This document shows, one piece after another, positions 40,884 through 47,077 of a stretch of DNA of 47,077 bases (position 1 is the stretch's first letter; each line of letters starts with the position of its first letter). The DNA is from an uncultured Saprospiraceae bacterium (GTDB lineage Bacteria > Bacteroidota > Bacteroidia > Chitinophagales > Saprospiraceae). The stretch is from assembly GCA_937921595.1 (NCBI GenBank), contig CAKZTD010000034.1, forward strand, positions 1-47,077, read 5' to 3'. Made by a program: the position numbers and the translations under genes. The notes under the pieces are model-generated. The model ran no database searches. It was not told the origin of the DNA and was given only the letters and a program-made list of their open reading frames with translations.

Positions 40884-43823
40884 TTACTGATAATTTTCAG
40901 CGAAGAACTTTTTGTAAGGCTCCAGATCTTTGCTTTTTAAAACCTGTCGGTAGTTATATTGAGTAATCGGGTAGATCTCATATTCTGCACTTTCTGGAAG
41001 GTAATCCTGACTATTTTTAAGAACGCCATTATAATAATCCATTGCTAGTCCTTTGTTTTTAAACCTTCTGATGACTAAGATCGGTGTACTCGTATCAGAT
41101 GTTAGGTAAACATTCGCAGTTTTGAGTTTGTCAATTTTATGGTACTCTCGATGGTAATCAGAAGCTGCAGCTTTAGCATCCACTAATTTTATAGAATTGT
41201 TTTTAAGAACAACTATACAATAATGCATTTTCTTATCATCCACTTTGAATTTACTTTCCCCTTGATTCTTTTTATTCTCGCCACCCACTTTTTCTTTATC
41301 CTCTGCCGTTACGGCCTGACCACCTAACAATCGAAGAATTTCTCTTGCACGTTTTTGTTCTGGAGTATCTGGATATTTAGAGATGATTTCCTGAAGCTCT
41401 TTTTTATAAGCATCTTTTCCTTTAATATTTCCAAGGCACATGGCGTTGAGCAAAGCGAATCTTGCTTGAAGAATATTTGCTGGCCCGAATAACTCCGAAG
41501 CTTTTACTGCTCTTTGGGAAGCATCTTCATACTTTCCCTTTTGAAAGGTGTCATAAGTCTGATTATAATAAACCGTTACTTGACGTTCTTCATCTTTACT
41601 ATTTTCAAGAAAATTTGGATCAACTAGAACTCTTGCATAGGTTGTATTCGGATACTTACCAGTGATCAAGTCAAAATAGGATTTTGCTTTAGCACTATTT
41701 CCAATATCCGTATGTGCCAGATATAAAAAATACCAAGAATCTAGTTCATGCTTGTTACCAGGGAATCTAGTGTTCAATTCTTCAAGCATTTCAATCGCCT
41801 TGTCATTTAATTCTAAACGGTCTCGATATAAACCTCCTAATTCAAACATTGCATCAACAATCTTAGCTTCAGCAACTTTTATTTCTTCAGGGCTACCTGG
41901 TACATCTTGCAGCAAGGATTTAATATCATCTTCAGTTAATACACCAGAAGGTACTTCCTCTACAACTACTTCTTCATCTTCAGCATCATTAGCTCCACGT
42001 CGACTTGCTCTTCTCCAGTTATCTTCCATCTTTCGATTGCCCCATCGTTTTTCGAAATCACGTTTTCCTTTTTTGACCGATCGATCATTATAAGCAAAGA
42101 AAGTACTTTGTGCTAACTGACTGCCTGCACTAGGTCTACCTGGTCGTTGAGTTGGTCGGCCGTTATTAAATTTATCAGAATTGTTAAGTCCTTGTTTTAA
42201 TTTATTTATTCGATCTTCTTCTTGTTGTTTTCTGATTTGGTAAGCTAAAGCTTCTTTATCCTTGGCACTCATTCTGCTAATTTTCAATAAAGAATCTTGC
42301 TCTTGAATGATCAAAATGTTTTCAGCAATCTCAGTCAGGTTAATGCTGTATTTATTGACCCTATCATATCGTTCATCAGTTTTTGCAAGAACCAACAGCG
42401 TACTATCAAAGTAAACTTTAGCATTTACAAAATCCTGACTTTCAAAATAAAGATCAGCTAGTAATGCGTAAGCCTCTGCTTTTTGAGCTGTATTTTCGTT
42501 GCTGAACTGAAGCGATTTTTTCAAATAACCAATTGCTTCTGGTTTCTGATTATTTTTAAGTGCAACATCAGCTAAGGCATAATAAACCTGATCTCGATAT
42601 TCTTGGTTCTTGATGTCTTTAGCCATCTTTTCGAGCTCTTTGGTAATTTTTTCGGCTGAAGATCTTCCATTGACGTAGTCATTTTTAGCCATATTTAGTT
42701 TTGAACTAAACCGCATCTCGTAAGACTCACTATATTTACTTGCTTTTTCGTAGAAAGCATAAGATGCTTCACCTCTTCCGGCTTGTTGATGAATTTGGGC
42801 CAAGATGTAAGCGTATCGAGCCTTATTCTTTTTCTTTTTAGCTCGACTAATCGCTTTTTCCAAAGGCACTACTGCTTGTTCATATTTTTTTTGAATCAAG
42901 AAATAGTGAGCTTGTACAGGAGCTAAATGTCTTTTGACATCTTCAAGTGTATTTGGATCAGCATCCAATTGACTCATAATTGCTTCCGCATCATTATAAG
43001 CTTCTCTTTCAATATATGTTCGGGCAAGCCAAAGTAATCCTTCTTGATAAGCAGGTGGTCTTTTGAAAATACCACTTTTCGCTCCACTAGGATCTACTGT
43101 TTCTTCCTTCTTCTCTTTCTTCTTGGCAGCTTTAGGAGTTTTTTGTTTTTTAGGAGCTTCTACTTTTACTTCTTTCTTAGGAGTTGGCTTTTTTGCAGAA
43201 GATTTTTTCTTTTTCTTAGAGGAAGATTTCTTTTTCTTTTTCTTCTTTATTTTTTTGTTCGCTTTTTTTCTTTTTTTAGAGTTAGATTTTTTCTTTTTTG
43301 AAGAGACTTTTTTCTTTTTCTTAGATGATTTCTTTTTCTTCTTTTTCTTCTTCTTTCCTTTTTTACCCTTCTTTGCTTTTTTAGCCATTGCTTCAGGGCT
43401 GAATTCAGCTCTAAGATATTCCAGTGTTTCTTCCGACGATTCGTAATCTTGTTTTACATATTGAGATTTTCCAAGTAAAAGGTAACAGTCATCGGTCCAG
43501 TCACTAACTCTATGAAGAGATACTACTACGGATACTTTCTTACTTGCCTCATCAAGATTGCCGGCAACTGATTTAGGATTATCGGTAGCCACATGTTTAT
43601 AGACTGGAAGAATTTTATTATAATTCTCCTGATACTCTTGATCAAGTTGAGCAACACTCTCGTTGAACAATTCGTTGGCATTGAAGTATCCGTTGAATTC
43701 AGCAGTCGTGTTATGGTAGAATTTTGATATTTTACCAACATCTCCTTTTCGCTTTTGAGTAGTACAAGCGCTGATGATTGTTATTAAGAAAAGGAGTACT
43801 AGAATTTTGTTGAATCGTTGCAA
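40884..43823 (-). CDS. PorW/SprE-like TPR lipoprotein with polylysine insert
   Basis: A 979-residue outer-membrane-associated lipoprotein. The signal ends in lipobox ISAC (Cys20). The N-terminal text 'KFYHNTTAEFNGYFNANELFNESVAQL...YNKILPVY' and 'DDCYLLLGKSQYVKQDYESSEETLEYLRAEF' matches PorW/SprE proteins of the type IX secretion and gliding system. TPR-like helical repeats run from about 255 to 480 and again from about 650 to 800. The C-terminal part (about 850-979, ending SKDLEPYKKFFAENYQ) is also typical. Residues 148-240 are an insert of about 93 residues, of which about 55 are lysine. PorW supports the link between PorN/GldN and the translocon. It is divergent from the M23 peptidase gene. 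Confidence 0.88.
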   Translation of the reverse strand: MQRFNKILVLLFLITIISACTTQKRKGDVGKISKFYHNTTAEFNGYFNANELFNESVAQLDQEYQENYNKILPVYKHVATDNPKSVAGNLDEASKKVSVVVSLHRVSDWTDDCYLLLGKSQYVKQDYESSEETLEYLRAEFSPEAMAKKAKKGKKGKKKKKKKKKSSKKKKKVSSKKKKSNSKKRKKANKKIKKKKKKKSSSKKKKKSSAKKPTPKKEVKVEAPKKQKTPKAAKKKEKKEETVDPSGAKSGIFKRPPAYQEGLLWLARTYIEREAYNDAEAIMSQLDADPNTLEDVKRHLAPVQAHYFLIQKKYEQAVVPLEKAISRAKKKKNKARYAYILAQIHQQAGRGEASYAFYEKASKYSESYEMRFSSKLNMAKNDYVNGRSSAEKITKELEKMAKDIKNQEYRDQVYYALADVALKNNQKPEAIGYLKKSLQFSNENTAQKAEAYALLADLYFESQDFVNAKVYFDSTLLVLAKTDERYDRVNKYSINLTEIAENILIIQEQDSLLKISRMSAKDKEALAYQIRKQQEEDRINKLKQGLNNSDKFNNGRPTQRPGRPSAGSQLAQSTFFAYNDRSVKKGKRDFEKRWGNRKMEDNWRRASRRGANDAEDEEVVVEEVPSGVLTEDDIKSLLQDVPGSPEEIKVAEAKIVDAMFELGGLYRDRLELNDKAIEMLEELNTRFPGNKHELDSWYFLYLAHTDIGNSAKAKSYFDLITGKYPNTTYARVLVDPNFLENSKDEERQVTVYYNQTYDTFQKGKYEDASQRAVKASELFGPANILQARFALLNAMCLGNIKGKDAYKKELQEIISKYPDTPEQKRAREILRLLGGQAVTAEDKEKVGGENKKNQGESKFKVDDKKMHYCIVVLKNNSIKLVDAKAAASDYHREYHKIDKLKTANVYLTSDTSTPILVIRRFKNKGLAMDYYNGVLKNSQDYLPESAEYEIYPITQYNYRQVLKSKDLEPYKKFFAENYQ
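43104..43382 (-). repeat. Lysine-rich low-complexity tract inside the PorW/SprE-like gene
   Basis: On the minus strand the codons are almost all AAA/AAG with occasional serine codons, coding residues 148-240. The purine strand is strongly asymmetric, so both opposite-strand frames read as phenylalanine-rich nonsense. Short imprecise repeats (SSKKKKK, KKKKSSSKKK) suggest replication slippage. Confidence 0.85.
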
Positions 43824-44004
43824 ACTAAAAAAAGTTTAAATTCGTTGAAAAATAGCCTGAAAATAGGCCTTGAAATACAAAGAGTTATACTAATTTTGAC
43901 CTATAATTGTTTCATACGGAATGTATGCTATTTAATGCAGTTTAGCCTTCTATTTTAACATTAAAGGCCACAAATTTATTTTATTTTTCGCAAAATTAAC
44001 AGGA

Positions 44005-44886
44005 ATGGCAGGCGAAAATAAGAAAGAACAGACTTTTCTAGAAAAACTCAGGCATAATTACCGTTTGGTGATTATGAACCATGAGACTTTTGAAGAGGTT
44101 GGATCATACCGATTATCTCTTCTAAATGTCTATGTAACCATCTCATTGATTGTGGTGGGGGTAGCTTTGATCGTTGGGTCTTTGATTGTTTTCACACCTT
44201 TGAAGACCTATCTTCCAGGATACGGAGATATAAATGCACAAAGAGAAATTATAGAATTGAACAGAGAGTTAGATGAGCTTCAAGAAGGATTCGCTGCTCG
44301 TCAAACTTATAACGATAACATTCGCCGGATTTTAGTTGGCGAAGAGATTGAAACGGTGCAAGCAGCGGAAGCTCCTTTAGATTCTGTTGTTGCTGTTGAT
44401 CCAATCATCGAGGATGAAATGTTAAGAAAGGAAGTAGAGTTGGATCAGGAATTGATTGAACGTGAATTATTGTCAAAATCGGCTAATTACATTTCCAAAG
44501 AAATTCCTTTAGAACAAATGTTTTTGGTTCCTCCTATAACAGGGGTAGTAAGTAGTGGATTTGATCGCCAAACAAAACATTACGGAATAGATGTAATTGC
44601 TCCTAAAAATACTCCGGTTAAAGCAGTTATGGATGGGTTTGTTTTTGTTTCGGATTGGACTTTAGAAACAGGAAATACCTTAGGAATTCAGCATTCAAAT
44701 AATCTCATTTCTTTTTATAAACATAATTCAGCGCTACTTAAAAAAGTAGGAAGTTATGTGAAATCAGGAGAGGCGGTAGCTATTATTGGAAATACCGGAG
44801 AACTCTCAGATGGCCCTCATTTGCATTTTGAAATCTGGCACAAAGGCAAGCCTGTTGATCCTGCCCAATTTATTATTTTTAATTAA
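44005..44886 (+). CDS. M23-family metallopeptidase (LytM-like)
   Basis: A 293-residue inner-membrane protein. A charged N-terminal tail (about 1-32) and one membrane helix (about 43-64, VTISLIVVGVALIVGSLIVF) precede a glutamate-rich coiled-coil (about 75-150). The LytM domain holds the zinc ligands: His-x(3)-Asp in KHYGIDVIAP (near 192-196) and the HLHFEIW motif near the C-terminus. The expected role is cleavage of peptide crosslinks in peptidoglycan, or activation of an amidase, in growth or division. It is divergent from the PorW/SprE-like gene. The 269-base gap after it has no gene. Confidence 0.92.
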   Translation: MAGENKKEQTFLEKLRHNYRLVIMNHETFEEVGSYRLSLLNVYVTISLIVVGVALIVGSLIVFTPLKTYLPGYGDINAQREIIELNRELDELQEGFAARQTYNDNIRRILVGEEIETVQAAEAPLDSVVAVDPIIEDEMLRKEVELDQELIERELLSKSANYISKEIPLEQMFLVPPITGVVSSGFDRQTKHYGIDVIAPKNTPVKAVMDGFVFVSDWTLETGNTLGIQHSNNLISFYKHNSALLKKVGSYVKSGEAVAIIGNTGELSDGPHLHFEIWHKGKPVDPAQFIIFN

Positions 44887-45155
44887 TCAGACCAGTAATC
44901 ATCTTTTAGGATAATTTTCCAAATAATATTTTGAAGCTTTATGTCAAAAGCTTAGCAGATTTTTTTGAATATTTGCTAAATATTGTACTTTTTACACTAA
45001 TTCCTTTCTTCTATCTTAAAATAATGTAAAATTTGAGTGGAAAACAGGTTAAATTTTGCTTTAAAATGGCTTCTGAGTGTAAAATGTTCTAATTTTAAAC
45101 CTTGAATTTGTTTTAAAACAAATCTTCATTCTGTAATATAAAAGACCTACAAGAA

Positions 45156-45587
45156 ATGGAAAATAACAATAAGGATTTGAACGAGACGTATAATGAGAAA
45201 GGAGAAACAGTGAGCCCTGTTTTGCCCAAGGAGATCAAAAATTTTCTAATCGATATTGATGGAACAATCTGCGATGATGTCCCAAATGAAGAACCAGAGA
45301 GAATGTCTACTTGTCTTCCATATCCTGATGCTTTGAAGATTTTGAACAAGTGGCATAGCGAAGGTCACATCATCACTTTCTTTACATCTCGTACGGAGGA
45401 GCATAGAGAAATTACTGAAGAGTGGTTGAAAAAACATGACTTCAATTATCATGGTCTTTTAATGAACAAACCTCGTGGAGGAAATTATCATTGGATAGAT
45501 AATCATATTGTAAAGGCTACTCGGTTCAAAGGAAAATTTACCGACTTAGTTGTTAAGAATAAAAAAATCGAAGTATTCGAAAGGTAG
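45156..45587 (+). CDS. Small HAD-superfamily phosphatase-like protein
   Basis: A 143-residue HAD-fold protein. Motif I is FLIDIDGTICDD (Asp33, Asp35), motif II FFTSRTEEHREITEEWLKKH (Thr/Ser), and the C-terminal motif is MNKPRGGNYHWIDNH, with lysine of motif III and a single Asp in place of the usual DD. The N-terminal 25 residues are a polar extension. Relatives are annotated as phosphoheptose isomerase-linked or capsule-biosynthesis phosphatases. The substrate is unknown. It converges with the TIGR01777 gene, 14 bases away. Confidence 0.85.
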   Translation: MENNNKDLNETYNEKGETVSPVLPKEIKNFLIDIDGTICDDVPNEEPERMSTCLPYPDALKILNKWHSEGHIITFFTSRTEEHREITEEWLKKHDFNYHGLLMNKPRGGNYHWIDNHIVKATRFKGKFTDLVVKNKKIEVFER

Positions 45588-45601
45588 TCTTACTTTTCGA
45601 A

Positions 45602-46516
45602 TTATACATTTTCTTTTAAAAGATGTTGTAAAGCAGGGATTAATTCAGGATACTCGAATTTGAATCCCTGCTTTTCAATTTTCTGAGCAGATACTTTAGT
45701 ACTGGAAAGTACAATCTCGGCCATTTCTCCCATTCCAAGTTTGATTGCAAAGGCAGGTGCAGGAATCATGATCACGCTTTTATCTTGTGCTTTAGCTAAT
45801 GATTTTACAAAATCATAAAGCCTTATCGGATTCGGACTTACTCCGTTATAGGTACCGTTCATCTGCTCATTTTCAATCGCATAAATAAAAATTCGGCAAA
45901 TATCGTCGATATGTATCCAGGAGTAAAACTGTTTACCGTCTCCAAAGTATGTTCCCATTCTAAATTTATCTTGAAGAATAAAAGGTTTCAATGCACCTCC
46001 CTGTGTGGAAAGGACAATGCCAACTCTGATCTTGACAAGTCTTGTAGGAAGGCTGGAGAAATCTGAGATAGCTGCTTCCCAGGCTTTGGTACTTTCGGCT
46101 AAAAAGCCAGTATCTCCAGCTTGAGTATCTTCGTTCATCAGCTGATCTGCCCGATCACCATAGAACCCAATAGCAGAGGCAGCAATGATGGCTTTTGGAA
46201 CTTGTTCAAGATTTTCAACAGCTTGTTTGATCAGGGAATTGCTTTTCAAACGGCTGTCAATAATTTCTTTTTTTCTAGCATCACTCCATCGTTTATCCGC
46301 AATCCCTGCACCAGCCAAATTGATAATGTAATCGGCCTGCTTAACAGCCTCCATATCTATCGTTCCTTTTTTTAAATCCCAAGCATACTTTGGATATTTA
46401 GCTTGGAGATTTTTTTTGCGACTTAGAAGAATAACTTTGTGTCCTTTTTTACTGAGCATTTGACTAAGACGAGTACCGATCAGACCGCTTCCTCCACCGA
46501 TTAGAATTGTAGACAT
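45602..46516 (-). CDS. TIGR01777-family NAD-dependent epimerase-like oxidoreductase (YfcH type)
   Basis: A 304-residue Rossmann-fold protein. The N-terminal nucleotide-binding motif is LIGGGSGLIGTRL, then IINLAGAGIADKRWSDARKKEIIDSR, AIIAASAIGFYGD and the Lys/Tyr-region KIRVGIVLSTQGGALKPF. The C-terminal domain includes QFYSWIHIDDICRIFIYAIENEQMNGTYNGVSPNP and a DUF1731-like end (MGEMAEIVLSSTKVSAQKIEKQGFKFEYP). The family resembles the SulA/YfcH type; its substrate is unclear. It is monocistronic and divergent from the solute-binding lipoprotein. Confidence 0.93.
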   Translation of the reverse strand: MSTILIGGGSGLIGTRLSQMLSKKGHKVILLSRKKNLQAKYPKYAWDLKKGTIDMEAVKQADYIINLAGAGIADKRWSDARKKEIIDSRLKSNSLIKQAVENLEQVPKAIIAASAIGFYGDRADQLMNEDTQAGDTGFLAESTKAWEAAISDFSSLPTRLVKIRVGIVLSTQGGALKPFILQDKFRMGTYFGDGKQFYSWIHIDDICRIFIYAIENEQMNGTYNGVSPNPIRLYDFVKSLAKAQDKSVIMIPAPAFAIKLGMGEMAEIVLSSTKVSAQKIEKQGFKFEYPELIPALQHLLKENV

Positions 46517-46639
46517 TTGTTGATTATTTTATTTAAGTTTATTCAAGACAACTTCAATATAAACAGACATTAAGTATTTCAGTTTATAAATTCCTATCTT
46601 TATTTTTCGAATCTTTCCTGTTGCTATATAATATTGATT

Positions 46640-47077
46640 ATGAAAATCAGATATATCCTTTTTATCTGTCTATTTGTTTTTGCCTGTAAGGGAGATCCTG
46701 AAATAGCATTGGACAATACCGTTAATATAAGACTGGAAGGTGAGCCAAGTCAACTCAATCCTATTTTGAGTACGGCAGCTACTGCAAAACAAGTGGAATG
46801 GCAAATTTTTATGTCATTGCTTCAATATGATGCGGAGACTTTGGAATTATATCCAGTCTTGGCGAGTTCAAGGCCAGTGGTAGAAAATATTACCGAAGGA
46901 ATTTATCAAGGAGGAAGGAAATATAATTTTCAAATAAGACCAGAAGCAGAATGGGATGATGGTCAAGCGGTTGTGGCAGCAGATTTTGTTTTTACTTTAA
47001 AAACTTTTATGCATCCTGAAATTGATCGCTCAGGTTTTGGAAGTTTTTTGAGTTTTATAAAAAAAATAGAAATAGAT
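46640..47077 (+). CDS. Family-5 extracellular solute-binding lipoprotein, 5' part
   Basis: An open frame starts at ATG 46640 and runs to the window edge (146 codons, no stop). The signal ends in lipobox VFAC (Cys16). The mature start reads VNIRLEGEPSQLNPILSTAATAKQVEWQIFMSLLQYDAETLELYPVLASSRP, then YNFQIRPEAEWDDGQAVVAADFVFTLKTFMHP, which is the SBP_bac_5 (oligopeptide/dipeptide-binding, DppA/OppA) pattern. It probably binds peptides for an ABC importer, whose permease genes lie outside the window. A TATCTTTA box near 46589-46596 may be its -7 element. Confidence 0.85.
   Translation, partial: MKIRYILFICLFVFACKGDPEIALDNTVNIRLEGEPSQLNPILSTAATAKQVEWQIFMSLLQYDAETLELYPVLASSRPVVENITEGIYQGGRKYNFQIRPEAEWDDGQAVVAADFVFTLKTFMHPEIDRSGFGSFLSFIKKIEID

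Noticed and set aside
43044-43446. Two long phenylalanine-rich plus-strand open frames
   Set aside because: They are the opposite strand of the lysine-rich tract in the PorW/SprE-like gene; poly-AAG/AAA always reads as Phe/Leu/Ser without stops there.

Overview
The window is a chromosomal segment of an AT-rich member of the Bacteroidota. The evidence is type IX secretion and gliding-family proteins (PorP/SprF, a PorW/SprE-like TPR lipoprotein, two GldN-like paralogues), Bacteroidota-type -7 boxes (TAnnTTTG) instead of sigma70 -10 boxes, starts without Shine-Dalgarno sequences, and Bacteroidota-associated families (GSCFA, the bactofilin-AtpZ gene pair, DUF4197). A Saprospiria/Chitinophagia-like lineage is plausible, but I cannot prove it from one window. 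I see no prophage, integrase, transposase, tRNA or CRISPR array. It reads as core chromosome immediately downstream of an rRNA operon.

Layout. 1-100: the 3' end of a 5S rRNA and its terminator. 0.26-3.4 kb: a small membrane protein, an AhpD-like protein and a PcrA/UvrD helicase. 3.5-6.3 kb (minus): an unusual SF2 helicase with four membrane segments behind the motor. 6.4-7.3 kb: QueG. 7.3-9.4 kb (minus): tandem GldN-like paralogues. 9.7-11.2 kb (minus): a single-domain response regulator and a polyprenyl-phosphate glycosyltransferase. 11.3-13.2 kb: an SGNH lipoprotein esterase and an AI-2E-family transporter, followed by a cluster of small palindromes. 13.5-15 kb (minus): a DUF4197 lipoprotein and a FolB protein fused to a cysteine-rich CWC zinc-binding tail. 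15.1-19.2 kb: glutaryl-CoA dehydrogenase, an OmpA-family protein and PabB. 19.3-21.6 kb (minus): phoH-aroA. 21.7-24.1 kb: a SAM hydroxide adenosyltransferase, an ABM protein and AroB.

24.4-30.5 kb: PBP1A, then a HEAT-repeat/cyclophilin lipoprotein with gcvT. 30.9-33.9 kb: a GbsR/MarR regulator, a DUF1015 protein and an amidohydrolase. 33.9-34.9 kb (minus): a GSCFA protein. 35.1-37.5 kb: an overlapping gene pair encoding an unrecognised protein and a trypsin-like protease that has no export signal and carries a zinc ribbon and a YbjN/CesT-like tail. 37.8 kb: PorP/SprF. 39.3-40.8 kb: four overlapping genes (bactofilin, AtpZ, a membrane protein, a biotin carrier). 40.9-43.8 kb (minus): a PorW/SprE-like lipoprotein with a striking polylysine insert. 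44-46.5 kb: an M23 peptidase, a small HAD protein and a TIGR01777 oxidoreductase. From 46.6 kb: the start of a family-5 solute-binding lipoprotein cut by the window edge.

Functional themes are chorismate and folate supply (aroB, aroA, pabB, folB within 10 kb), cell wall and shape (PBP1A, M23, bactofilin), and secretion/gliding surface proteins. Most genes are ordinary. The strongest candidates for something undescribed are the membrane-anchored SF2 helicase, the overlapping cytosolic protease pair, the GldN-like tandem pair outside a gldKLMN operon, the FolB-CWC fusion, a repeated intergenic element with inverted ends at three places between 24.2 and 30.8 kb, and the palindrome cluster at 13.25-13.53 kb whose stems vary while pairing is kept.
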